This document shows positions 19,777 to 28,688 of a stretch of 57,875 nucleotides of DNA, in pieces. The DNA lies in NCBI GenBank assembly GCA_030849075.1, contig JASAOO010003419.1, forward strand, positions 1-57,875, written 5' to 3'. The notes under the pieces are model-generated. The model was not told the DNA's origin. It worked only from the letters and a program-made list of their open reading frames with translations, and made no database searches. The translations under genes were made by a program, and so were the position numbers. The number at the start of each line of letters is the position of its first letter. Positions within the stretch are counted from its first letter, which is position 1. The DNA is from Zelonia costaricensis (lineage: Eukaryota; Euglenozoa; Kinetoplastea; Trypanosomatida; Trypanosomatidae).

Positions 19777-20520
19777 TCACGAGCTCTGCAGCGTCAGAAT
19801 CTTCTTGGCGTGCTCCTCTAGCGCCGCGCGCACGGTCGTGTCAAAGAGCGTCGCGGCACCCTGCTCGGCGCACTTGAGCAGCCGCAACGCCGACTCCGGC
19901 GGGAGCCGCGAGGTTGTCTCGAGCCAGATAATGTTGCGTGTGTCGTGCCCAGTGAAGGCCGCCGCGATCACCGGGCACTGCGAGCGCAGCTCGTCGTTGG
20001 TCAGGTCCACCAGCATCTGGTTGTCGAGCAGGCCAACGTTGATGCAGCACACGGCGTCCCGCATGGCCACGTTGGCGTCGACCAGGGCGAGGCAGGCCGC
20101 GTTGATGCACGCGATCTTCTCGTTGCCGTCCTGCTGCAACACCTCCACGTAGATGTGGATCTGCGAGTTGGGGTACTGGGCGAGCAGGATGACAGACCGG
20201 GCCACCTGCACGACGGCGGCGCTGATATCCTCCGACAGCTTGCCTCGCCGCTGCGGGTTGCGGCGGTTCTCGCCGGCAAAGGCGGCCACAGCGACCTCGC
20301 ACGTGACGAGCACCGCGTCGTGCTTCGCCTCCTGCTTGTGCAGCGATTCGCGTGGGCCAAAGACGGAGGCACACACCTTGGACTGGCCAAGGGTGATGTC
20401 GCAGCTGCCGTCGCACGCGGAGAGGGTGCCGAAGGCGATGTCCATGCGCCGCGCCTCGTGGGGCCGCCGACCGTCAAGCCGGAGCCCGGCCGGACTAACG
20501 TATTCCTTCTGCCGCGACAT
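19777..20520 (-). CDS. RRP41: Exosome RNase PH-fold subunit, RRP41 type
   Basis: A 247-residue protein with a single RNase PH fold, starting at the ATG at 20520 (MSRQKEYVSPAGLRLDGRRP). The N-terminal RLDGRRPHEARRMDIAFGTL and the DGSCDITLGQSKVCASVFGP segment match the RRP41 branch of the exosome ring (RxDGR, then ADGSaxxxxGxTKVxaxVxGP). The middle has GKLSEDISAAVVQVARSVI (the usual E-R-x-x-S region) and IHIYVEVLQQDGNEKIACIN, the RNase PH core. The eukaryotic ring subunits are structural: they thread RNA to RRP44/RRP6. The MTR4 helicase that feeds this complex is encoded two genes downstream. Whether it is the first or second trypanosomatid RRP41 paralogue cannot be decided here. Confidence 0.9.
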   Translation of the reverse strand: MSRQKEYVSPAGLRLDGRRPHEARRMDIAFGTLSACDGSCDITLGQSKVCASVFGPRESLHKQEAKHDAVLVTCEVAVAAFAGENRRNPQRRGKLSEDISAAVVQVARSVILLAQYPNSQIHIYVEVLQQDGNEKIACINAACLALVDANVAMRDAVCCINVGLLDNQMLVDLTNDELRSQCPVIAAAFTGHDTRNIIWLETTSRLPPESALRLLKCAEQGAATLFDTTVRAALEEHAKKILTLQSS

Positions 20521-20918
20521 CGGCTTTGACGGACTTCTACTTGCAATCGCAGCGCTCTCTTTGTGTGTGTGTGTGTGTGGTTGTAAACACGCAAGTAGGG
20601 GAGGGGGACGAGAGAATAGATGAGCCACGGAATGCAACGGCACCGGCTGAGAAGCACAAGTGCAGACCGAGATGCACAGCCCCGCACGTTGTTGTGCCTA
20701 CTATGGCAGGAGCCTTCAATGTTTCTTTTTTTCCCTTTGGCGAGTGCGGAGCAGTGCATAGCAGATAGAGAGAGAAAACAACAAGCAAGCAAGGAGACAG
20801 TGCGCAAGGCAGAGCGACTCGCAGTCTTGCACCATCAAGTGCAAATGGACGCACAGCTCAACGCGGCCAAGCACGATCGAAGGCCTGCGAGCGGAGGCAA
20901 CCCCCGTACTCGAGGGTG
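20521..20918. other. Short intergenic region with GT array
   Basis: No gene. A GT array lies at about 20562-20579, and the purine-rich stretch 20595-20615 and 20765-20800 reads as pyrimidine on the transcribed strand. Confidence 0.65.
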
Positions 20919-21140
20919 TCACTGCCGTCGCTCTGGCGCGCCGCGGACATCGAGAAGACGGTGCACGTGCGCCAAGGTGCACTGCTGATGCTGGGCGATG
21001 AGCCCCATCAGCTCCTGCGCCATGTCGCGGGCGTCGTTGTAGCGGTGCAAGAGCTCGGGCAGCTGCAGCGTCGTGAGTTCGGCGCGGAGGTGTTGGTACG
21101 GCGTCACATCCGCCGCTCCCTCTTTCAGGAACACGGACAT
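20919..21140 (-). CDS. SWI5: Swi5-family recombination mediator (73 residues)
   Basis: A very small protein starting at the ATG at 21140 (MSVFLKEGAADVTPYQHL). The C-terminal two thirds, LLHRYNDARDMAQELMGLIA (residues 30-49) followed by QHQQCTLAHVHRLLDV, fits the Swi5/Sae3 signature LHxYNxxxDxxQxLxGxxA-(x)5-T-x-x-x-(V/L)-y. Swi5 pairs with Sfr1/Mei5 and stabilises Rad51/Dmc1 filaments during homologous recombination. The predicted structure is almost all helix, as in the known heptad-repeat Swi5. The length is minimal but close to Swi5 cores. Because the gene is under 100 codons it is easily missed in automatic annotation. The assignment rests on motif recognition by eye. Confidence 0.82.
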   Translation of the reverse strand: MSVFLKEGAADVTPYQHLRAELTTLQLPELLHRYNDARDMAQELMGLIAQHQQCTLAHVHRLLDVRGAPERRQ

Positions 21141-22184
21141 GAAGCTCTCTCGGGGCGATGGCTAAAGAGGGGTTGAGCGGGGGACGGCGGCGAGGGCAGG
21201 CGGAAGGGCGAGATGCGAGGGCAGCGAGGGCAGGTGGACAGGTAGGAGCTCGTCATGGAAGAAAGCGCGCGCCGCTGGGGACTCTGTTTTCTCACTCGGG
21301 AGTCCCCTCTGCGGGTGGGGTCTGCCGAGCACGGCTCACACACTCCCAGTCTGGTCTCTCCGCTGCTGAAAAGGTATGCGGCATTGGCACGTTGCTCTGA
21401 AAGTGCGTCGGAGGCGTGCGAGACGAAAACGGATGCTGCTCTGCTCCTCCAGCGGAGTACCCCCCTCGCGCAGCGGACGCGCTAAGCTCAAAAGCGTGCG
21501 GCAACCTTCTCTACGCTTGACGGCGAGCTGCCGAACACACGGAAGTGCTCCCTTTGACTCTTTCTGATCATCGTTGGCCTTGCTGTGCTTTCTTGTGGAT
21601 CTGCAGCTTGCGCCTCTCGCAACACGCAGCAGTGAGGGGGGGGGGGGGGAGAAGCGATTGGTGAGCGCGGCAGACCCATCCATCTAGCGTCCTCTTCCGC
21701 CCCCCTAAAAAACACGAACAAACGGCACCGCGCCATCATCTGTCATCGAACGCGCGCTGACCCAAGAGTAAACAGAGTCAGGGACAATGAAGATGAGCGA
21801 CAAAGCCACGTCACACACACCAACACAGAGTACGTACGAGCCAACAGAGCACCCGAGAGAGAGACAGCAATGGGAAAGGGTGCCACCGCCCCACAAGGAT
21901 GGTCACAGACGGCGAGGGGGGGGGGGCAAGAGAGCAAGCACGTGAGGGAAAAGCAACGAGGAAAAAGGAAACGAAGGAGAAGGCGGCAAATCCACAAGAT
22001 GGGAGGTGGTGGTGAGCGACGGCCGTGGCGGGTGAAGAGAGGAGCTGAGCTGGGGGGGGGGGAGGGAGGCAGGGAGGGAGGGAAGGTGGGCTGGGGCGTA
22101 GCGCGTGTAGGAAGGTGGTGATGGGGTCCGGGATCGGGTGGAGAACAACGAAAGCGTCGAGCTGGTGTGAGTACATGGCTCGCA
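21141..22184. other. Intergenic region, 1.04 kb
   Basis: No credible gene. A G12 run lies at about 21637-21649. The plus-strand purine tract at 21910-22120 is a long pyrimidine tract on the transcribed strand within the 3' flank of the AP-2 mu gene, suitable for trans-splicing of the Swi5 gene. Confidence 0.65.
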
Positions 22185-23504
22185 CTACATGCGGCACTGG
22201 TAATCACCGGCCATGACAGTGTACCGGATCCACTTGTTGGCGGAGTACATCATCATCGGCTCGTGGACAATCAGCTCGTTGATGCGAAGGCCGGTCAGGG
22301 ACAAGGAGACGCACTGGAACGCGATGCGGATCGGCGGCTTCGTCCACAACGTCTCGGTGCTCTCCGTCGGCGTGATTTGCCGGATTTCAGCCGAGAAGGC
22401 CAGCTCCTCGCCGCTCTTCATCTGCGGCAGCTTCCACACAATGGCGTGGCTAACCGCGTCGTACTCGGCCTTGCCCCGGCTCACCTTGATCGCCGCGGTG
22501 GCGGTGTTGTCGGGACACGGCACGCTCACCTGCACATCACTCGCCACCTGCCCCGGCGGCGCCTCGGAGCGCAGCGTGAACTCAATCTCGGTGCGCGTCT
22601 TTGAAATCTCATTCGCCTTGGCGGACATCACCTTCATCGGCGGCTGCACATTGACGCTGGAGCGGTACGTCATGAGGGTGAACTTGCCGTCCGGCGGCAC
22701 AAACGTGAGCCGGCGCTCGCCGTCGCCAGAGGTGTCGAGGCGGACGCAGTTGTGGAAGCAAATGTCGGACAACGGCACAATCGCTCCCATGCCCCCGGTA
22801 CCGTCCTCCCCAGCCGCCTCCTCCAGGCCGCGGTTCATGACCTTGGCGTTCCAGTGCAGCTCGCACTCCGGCATCCCGGAGAGAAAGTTGTTCATGACAA
22901 CGCGCCCGGACACGTTGCTCTGCAGCGTCTCGCCGGTCTGCGAGAGCAGCAGGTTGACGTCCTCGAAGACGTCGATGAAGACCTCGTTGACGCGGTACAC
23001 AAGGCCCTCGACACGCCACGGCGTCGGGCCCATCATCCTGTTGGCCACTCGCTCCGACTCGTGCGTGCTCTTCAGCACCGCGGCGCTGACACCGTCCTTG
23101 GTAACAAACTCGTGCACCGCCTCGGGGTCGGTGAGGATGGGGTAGCCAAAGTCCATAGACTCGTCAATGAGACCCTGCAGGGCGATAAAGTTCTCCTTAA
23201 TGCGCTTCTCGTCGAGATCCTCGTAGTACTTCTGGATGTACTGCAGCAGCCGCACACCGTACTGCAGACACATGAGGCAGTTCACGTTCGAGTCGGACAC
23301 CATCACGACGTACAGCTCCGTCAGCTTCAGGTGGACGTAGCACATGCGGTTGACAATGTTGACCGGGCAGCGGTCCACCAACTTCGTTGCCATGATCTCG
23401 TTGCGGAACGTCTCGGCAAGCGATCGGACGTTGTTGCCGGCGCGGAACGTCCGCGAGAGAACAACGTCTCCGCGGGAGTTCAAGAACATCAAAACCGATA
23501 TCAT
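22185..23504 (-). CDS. AP2M: AP-2 adaptor complex mu chain (clathrin adaptor medium subunit)
   Basis: A 439-residue clathrin adaptor medium chain starting at the ATG at 23504 (MISVLMFLNSRGDVVLSR). Residues 1-140 form the longin-like domain (including LVDRCPVNIVNRMCYVHLK and DESMDFGYPILTD). The mu-homology domain runs from about 165 to the end, with WRVEGLVYRVNEVFIDVFE, SGRVVMNNFLSGMPECEL, LTFVPPDGKFTLMTYR and the C-terminal KWIRYTVMAGDYQCRM. The N-terminus (MI..L...N..G.V..SR..R) and the PV-x-N segment favour mu2 over mu1, so I call AP-2, which selects tyrosine-motif cargo at the flagellar pocket. Trypanosoma brucei has lost AP-2 while Leishmania and T. cruzi kept it, in line with a Leishmania-like source. 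AP-1/AP-4 mu is less likely. Confidence 0.9.
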   Translation of the reverse strand: MISVLMFLNSRGDVVLSRTFRAGNNVRSLAETFRNEIMATKLVDRCPVNIVNRMCYVHLKLTELYVVMVSDSNVNCLMCLQYGVRLLQYIQKYYEDLDEKRIKENFIALQGLIDESMDFGYPILTDPEAVHEFVTKDGVSAAVLKSTHESERVANRMMGPTPWRVEGLVYRVNEVFIDVFEDVNLLLSQTGETLQSNVSGRVVMNNFLSGMPECELHWNAKVMNRGLEEAAGEDGTGGMGAIVPLSDICFHNCVRLDTSGDGERRLTFVPPDGKFTLMTYRSSVNVQPPMKVMSAKANEISKTRTEIEFTLRSEAPPGQVASDVQVSVPCPDNTATAAIKVSRGKAEYDAVSHAIVWKLPQMKSGEELAFSAEIRQITPTESTETLWTKPPIRIAFQCVSLSLTGLRINELIVHEPMMMYSANKWIRYTVMAGDYQCRM

Positions 23505-24156
23505 CGTGCTCGCGTGCTCGCCGGTGCTTTTCTCTTCGTCTGTGATCCGCTGCTGATCGCGGCGGTAGGGTGCGGTGGGACGAAAAGGCAGGGAATGGGC
23601 GAGGACGAAAAAAGTGTAGTGGAGCGACCCTTCTGCGGTGTGGGGGCAGCGAAGGGAGTGGGGGCACCGAGGGCGAGAAGAGGGAGAGAGACGTGAAAAG
23701 GGAGGACAAGAACACGAAAGGATCTCGCTCGCAGCGGAGCGAGGGCAGTGAGGCAACAGCAGCGACAACAGGACCAGAGGCAGCATCCTCGCATCCTTTG
23801 CCCCTTTTCTTTTCTGCTCCACTGTGGAGTGCGATGGGGCTCCTTTTTTAAATTTGTTTCCATGCCGTACACTGGCTTTCACGGGAAGCGCACGCAACGC
23901 CACACACGAACACACACACATTGGCACCGAACACATCCACACACACACACACAAGAACACACGACTAGACAGAGAGAGCAGGTGGGAAAAAAGCGAGCTG
24001 ACCAGCTGTACCCCTCCAGGTCAACACAGCCCTCGCAAAGGGAGCAGTGAAGGAAGACGAGGTTTCACGACCGTGCACACGGCACGAAACAACGTACAGT
24101 TGTTGTCTTGCTCCGCTTGCCGTATGCGGGTGGGGTGCGTGTGACCATTTGCCCAC
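23505..24156. other. Intergenic region with CA-rich stretch
   Basis: No gene. CA-rich sequence at about 23898-23955; a purine block (pyrimidine on the transcribed strand) lies at 23585-23735 upstream of the AP-2 mu start. Confidence 0.65.
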
Positions 24157-24513
24157 TCACTCATTCGACTCGTCGGCTTCCTGGGCGACGGCGGAGATGT
24201 GCTTCTTGTACTCCGCCTGCACCTCGCGCTTCCGCTTACGCCGCTCCAGCGCCTTCTTGTCGCGGTCCTCGTCGTAAACGGCGACACGCAGCACCCGGTC
24301 CTTGCTCAGGGTGTACTCGTTCAGCGCGCTAACCGCATTGTTGGCGGCTTCGCATTGCTCGTAGACGATGATGGCGCAGCCCTTCGTGATGGAGGAGGAG
24401 CCGGTGCGGATCTGCTGAATACCTCCGTAGTCGCCAAAGAGCGAGTAGAGGTACTCGCTGGTGCACTGCTTCGAGGGAATGCCGGTGACAAGCAGAATGC
24501 GCTCGTCAGGCAT
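24157..24513 (-). CDS. SF3B6: SF3B6 (p14)-like RRM protein of the U2 snRNP
   Basis: A 118-residue protein with one RRM (about residues 5-80) and a highly charged Lys/Arg/Glu tail. The start is the ATG at 24513 (MPDERILLVTGIPSKQC). RNP2 is ILLVTGI and the RNP1-equivalent is KGCAIIVY, lacking the aromatic pair of canonical RNP1. The pattern YLYSLFGDYGGIQQIRTGS, then KGCAIIVYEQCEAANNAVSAL, and the tail rich in KKALERRKRKRE matches human SF3B6/p14. That protein contacts SF3B1 and the branch-point adenosine in the U2 snRNP. In trypanosomatids it would serve mainly trans-splicing. Other small RRM proteins are possible but the arrangement fits p14 well. Confidence 0.82.
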   Translation of the reverse strand: MPDERILLVTGIPSKQCTSEYLYSLFGDYGGIQQIRTGSSSITKGCAIIVYEQCEAANNAVSALNEYTLSKDRVLRVAVYDEDRDKKALERRKRKREVQAEYKKHISAVAQEADESNE

Positions 24514-25278
24514 GGCTGCACAGCGAGACGTGACACACACACACACACGCACACCGTTATTTCGCCGCTTGTGGCAGACGGTTTGTGACTCAGGTCGAGT
24601 CGCACTGCTTGTATGCACCGTAGTGAGAGAGAAGCGAAGCAGAAAGAAAACACGAACGAGGACACGGTGGAGCATGGTGGGAGCGAGGAGCGGATTCGGG
24701 AAAGGAGCTGAGTCGCTGCCGCTTTAGCGCCGGCCGCGGCGTGTAAGCGAGGAGGGGGGGGGGACGTGAGAGAGAACGCCGCGCAAAAGCGCTGTTTTCT
24801 CCACCTTTTCGCACCGCCTCCGCCCCTCCCCCTCCACTCTCCGTCAGCTGCGAGCAGCGCCACGCACGACGCTTCTCCTCTGCGGCCTCTTTCATTGCCC
24901 CGGCTTCGCCACACCTTTGTGGTGATGCCGTTCAGGCTCCGCCGACTATTCTACCCCGCACGTTTCTTTCGGCCGTTTTTTTGTTGTTGTTGTCTTCTTC
25001 AACGAAGCCACCAACGAACACACGAGCACGCCGCAGAGTCACGGCTCTGCAACACCAGCCTCCGGAAACGCGCAAAACAGTGAAGAAAGAGAGGAAAAGG
25101 GGCGTCCGTGTCAAAGAGAGCACTGAGTATTCAGCAGCACCCCCATCGCACTCTTCTATTCTTCACCTCAGCAAAGCATGCGCTGCTCTCCCGGTTCTGT
25201 CTGCTCTCATTTTTTGTGTCAGCGTTCTGCCTCTTTTGTCGCCGCATACGGAGTGCTTTGGCGGAAGTGGTGTGTGGT
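24514..25278. other. Intergenic region
   Basis: No credible gene. A CA array lies at 24533-24549, a G9 run near 24753-24761 and a short GT-rich TTGTTG stretch at 24980-24990. Confidence 0.6.
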
Positions 25279-25935
25279 TCACTCCAAGGGGACGGCGAGC
25301 ATCTCAACAGAGGAAACGCAGGCAACGTTGGGCGCCGCGACACCATCGCTGCCGACAAGCACTAGGTTCTGAATGACGCGCTTCAGGAAGTTCACCTGCG
25401 CGGCGTCGTGGGTGATGAGAAGACTCGGGTCAATCTGCCGCGTGAAGGCTTCGTAGCCCTTCTCCGTCGTGCAGAAGAGAATTCGGTGGCGCAGGAGACC
25501 GTCCACGTCCTTGACAAGGCTAAGAATCTTCTTCTTGTCGTCGGCGCTGCGGATGCGGCACATTAGGTAGACCTCCGAGGAGAAGGCGTAGAACTGCAGG
25601 ATGGCCAGAGCCTTACCCTGCGCCGCCCACTCCGCGCCGTCGTAGAGCACCTCCCACGCGATGCAGATCTTCTTGCCAATGAACGCTTTCTGCTTGATCC
25701 GCGTTAGCACGTCGGTGGCCGCGCTCACGCTTCTCAGGTCGCGGGGCTCGCGCACATCGCGCGGGGCCCCTAGCGGACGCCGCGCAGACGGCGAGGGCCG
25801 CTGCGTGGGACCTTTTTTGCGGTAGTAAATGTAGAGCGACACGGCCCCCACGACAATGGCGACGAGCGTCGTCGTCGACACGGGCAGGCGCTCCGACACC
25901 TCTTCCAGAAAGGAGCGGCGGACCACGCGCACCAT
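25279..25935 (-). CDS. PEX22: PEX22-like glycosomal membrane peroxin
   Basis: A 218-residue protein starting at the ATG at 25935 (MVRVVRRSFLEEVSERLP). One N-terminal membrane segment (about residues 20-37, STTTLVAIVVGAVSLYIYY) is followed by a basic stop-transfer and a Pro/Arg linker. The soluble domain (about 80-218) has alternating hydrophobic strands. The block HRILFCTTEKGYEAFTRQID followed by PSLLIT-HD resembles plant PEX22 (LFCsTExGrxsFvRQLEPxwHIDt), and the C-terminal APNVACVSSVEML matches its APNVxxxxSiE end. PEX22 anchors the ubiquitin-conjugating enzyme PEX4 on the peroxisomal (here glycosomal) membrane for PEX5 recycling. Topology and size fit. This is a divergent homologue identified by eye, so an unrelated anchored domain remains possible. 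Confidence 0.8.
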   Translation of the reverse strand: MVRVVRRSFLEEVSERLPVSTTTLVAIVVGAVSLYIYYRKKGPTQRPSPSARRPLGAPRDVREPRDLRSVSAATDVLTRIKQKAFIGKKICIAWEVLYDGAEWAAQGKALAILQFYAFSSEVYLMCRIRSADDKKKILSLVKDVDGLLRHRILFCTTEKGYEAFTRQIDPSLLITHDAAQVNFLKRVIQNLVLVGSDGVAAPNVACVSSVEMLAVPLE

Positions 25936-26567
25936 GGTGCTAGTGTGAGTGCTGGAGTTGCGGTGCCTTGCTGATGTGGCTTCACGGGCTTACCCCAAAT
26001 CTACGGTGTTTCCACGTGGGTTGCCGGACAGACCTTGTTTTACGGAGCGACGTGACGCGACGAGAGAGGGGAGAGGGACAGGAGCATGAACACACACACA
26101 TGGAGAAGGGAAAAGAGAGAGTAGGCATGCAAGAGGAGAAAAATACAAGCAGTCCTTAGCAGTGGGAAACCCTTTTTTTTTTCTTTCGCTCCACTGACCG
26201 CCCAGGCGCTCCACTGCTTTGTTTTTTTTGTGCTTTCCGCCTTGAACGCTTGTCGTCGCGATCACACACCAGGAAGGAAGCGTGCGGAGGCGGAGGGCAA
26301 TAGACGGCTTCAACAAAGCTCTGCAGCTTGGCTTTACACTGCCATGTTCTCTTTTTTTGGTGGGGTAGGGGCGTCTTCCTTTTTTGGTTTGTTTGTTTCT
26401 GCAGCAAAGCGGGCAAAACTTCAGAGGAGCGCTTTCGTCGCCGCCATCGTCCAAGTCTTTTCTTGCCTTCCTTCCCTGAAGGTGGAGCGACGGTGAGGGA
26501 GGGAAAGGAAAAGAACGGCGAATGACGCAGCAGCGTCTACTCTTTCTTTTTTCTCCTGTGCCGCGTT
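25936..26567. other. Intergenic region with T-rich runs
   Basis: No gene. T homopolymers lie at about 26173-26183 and 26222-26230, and T/G-rich sequence at 26345-26400. Confidence 0.65.
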
Positions 26568-28688
26568 TCATGCACAGTAGAAGTAGCAGTTGGCTAACTC
26601 GCCGCGCATCAGAAGGCCTTTCTCAATCAACGCGTCGATGCGGGGCTTGATCTCGGCCCGCGTTGGGATATACACGTCACGCAACGCCTCTTCAACCCCA
26701 CTGCAGAGGCTTTCGTGATCCATGCTCTTGTGCTCCTTGAGCAACTTGACAATGGTGGCGTCGAGGCTCATCGTCTTCGTCCCCTCCACTCCTTTACGCG
26801 CCGCCGCTGACGCGCTGCCGCTCTCCTGCGCCGACCTCTGCACTCCAACAGCTACCTTGACCTTTGTTTTCGCCGAGAAAAAGTTGTTGTTGAAGCGGAA
26901 GTCATTGCCTCGGCGCTCGACGAGGCCGACGTGGCAGAGGGTATTGAACTGGGCGAGGACCTCATCAGCGCCCAAGGCGCTCTGCTGGGCCACCGCAGTG
27001 ACGGCAACGGGCTCGTCTGCGTTGAGCGCCAAAATCGTGTTCACAAAGTGCGTGTGCGCGGACACTTGGTACGCCTTGCCCCCGTGTCGCAGCTGGAAGA
27101 CCACCGAGCCGAGGCTCATCTGGAAAACCAGCTTTCGGCCATTGTGCCGCCGTCGGTAGTACTCCTGAAAGACCGCCTTGCACTGCTCCATACACGGCGG
27201 AATGCTGAGCGGGATGCTCGTGTACTGCGGCCACAGGCCACTCGTCAGCACGAGAACATCGAAGTCTAACGGAAGGGAGATTCGCTTTGTTGCCATATCA
27301 GCCAAAAGCTTGTCTTGCGCGGCCGTGGCACTGCGAATGTCCTCGACCATCTTTTGAAACCGGTTCACCACACTCGAACCGTAAACGTTGAACAGACGTT
27401 CGATGAAAAGGCACTCCATGTCGACGGCGTGTGCCTTGGCGTGGATGAGCCGCGCGGCCAGCTGGCTGCGAAACGCAACCTCGAACGCCTCGAGGTCCGG
27501 CGTTAGTCGCAGAATTGTCAGTACGTCGTCTCCGACACGTGTCGCGAGCTCGTCTTTGCCTTGGCGGATGCCCATGTCGTAGTAGAGGGAAAGGGTTTCC
27601 ATGAACCGGGTATTGCTACCGAGAACGTTGCGAATCACGCGAAGAAACGGCGCCTGGTTGTACCCCTCCTCTGAGACAAAAAGCGCGTCAAGGTCTTTCG
27701 CGTTGGCGATCAGTTTCAGCATGCTCTCCACTCCAGGAGACGCGCCTGCGCTCGCGCCGCGGTCGTTGACAATCGCGTCAGCCTTCTCCTTTACTACCTG
27801 CGAAATCACATCAATGACGTCCTTCTCGCGCCGCATATCACAGAACATCTCAACAAAAACGGAGACGCTGGGCAGGTCCCACTCTTTGAGGACGCTCACA
27901 AGACCTTCCGGCCCCGTCAGCAGCTGCTGCACAAACGCTGCATCGTTCAGCACCAGGGCAGCGTAGAGCTCAGCTGTCAGCCTGTCGAGCAAGACGTAAA
28001 AAAGCGACTTTGTGTATCTGTGACGCTCGCTACCAACTACGCCCTGCACCCAACGCAGGTACTCGCTTGGCGACAGGCTCTGCTTGCGTTGCTCGCCCTC
28101 GTCGAGGTACTTTTCGACAATTGCCTCAACAAAGGGCGTCTCCATGCACCGCGAGAAGTACTTGCTTCCCTCGGCATTGTAAAGTTCCTTGCCGATCTCA
28201 CGGATGACGGGCTCAGCGGCGGGTACGGGCACAGACTCTTTGATGGAGAAGGTGAGGCGCGCGGCCACGTCTGCGTCAGCCAGCGTGGAGGCACAGAAAA
28301 TGCGTTTGCCGAGCTGCTCGATGGAGGAGTGGTGGCACGCGTGCATGTAGTTCTTGTTGAAATAGAGGAGGATGTTGCTGATCTGCCGCACCGACTCATT
28401 GTAGTCCTGCCACTCGTGCAAAAAGTCACGAACGTACACGCGCGAGTCAGCGACTCGGCTGATCACGATGGCGACCTGCGAGCGAAACTGCTCCTCCAGG
28501 TGCTCGAGCACGACACTCCCGTAGTGCGCCTGGCATAGCTGAAACACCGAGTGATGAATGCGCTGGAAAGAGTTTTTTGATACCTCTTTCCTAAAAATGC
28601 AGAGGATTGTCTCTTCAATGACGCTCCACTTGTCTGAGAAGGTAGAATACTCTGCCATGCGCTTGCGGCTCGTCACGACGGCCGACAT
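26568..28688 (-). CDS. Cullin (CUL3-like by eye), scaffold of a Cullin-RING ubiquitin ligase
   Basis: A 706-residue cullin. The N-terminal helical repeats include SVIEETILCIFRKEV and the CUL3-like VRQISNILLYFNKNYM. The cullin-homology core has LTPDLEAFEVAFRSQLAARL, LVLTSGLWPQYTS and FQEYYRRRHNGRKLVFQM. The C-terminal winged helix ends TRAEIKPRIDALIEKGLLMR plus YFYCA. The neddylation segment reads IVKLLKEHKSMDH, with K651 at the position of the NEDD8-modified lysine. It would hold a RING protein at the C-terminus and a substrate adaptor at the N-terminus. The start is the first ATG (28688; MSAVVTSRKRMAEYSTF); a second Met lies ten residues later (28658). Third positions are visibly less GC-rich than in neighbouring genes. 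Assignment to a particular cullin subclass is uncertain. Confidence 0.92.
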   Translation of the reverse strand: MSAVVTSRKRMAEYSTFSDKWSVIEETILCIFRKEVSKNSFQRIHHSVFQLCQAHYGSVVLEHLEEQFRSQVAIVISRVADSRVYVRDFLHEWQDYNESVRQISNILLYFNKNYMHACHHSSIEQLGKRIFCASTLADADVAARLTFSIKESVPVPAAEPVIREIGKELYNAEGSKYFSRCMETPFVEAIVEKYLDEGEQRKQSLSPSEYLRWVQGVVGSERHRYTKSLFYVLLDRLTAELYAALVLNDAAFVQQLLTGPEGLVSVLKEWDLPSVSVFVEMFCDMRREKDVIDVISQVVKEKADAIVNDRGASAGASPGVESMLKLIANAKDLDALFVSEEGYNQAPFLRVIRNVLGSNTRFMETLSLYYDMGIRQGKDELATRVGDDVLTILRLTPDLEAFEVAFRSQLAARLIHAKAHAVDMECLFIERLFNVYGSSVVNRFQKMVEDIRSATAAQDKLLADMATKRISLPLDFDVLVLTSGLWPQYTSIPLSIPPCMEQCKAVFQEYYRRRHNGRKLVFQMSLGSVVFQLRHGGKAYQVSAHTHFVNTILALNADEPVAVTAVAQQSALGADEVLAQFNTLCHVGLVERRGNDFRFNNNFFSAKTKVKVAVGVQRSAQESGSASAAARKGVEGTKTMSLDATIVKLLKEHKSMDHESLCSGVEEALRDVYIPTRAEIKPRIDALIEKGLLMRGELANCYFYCA

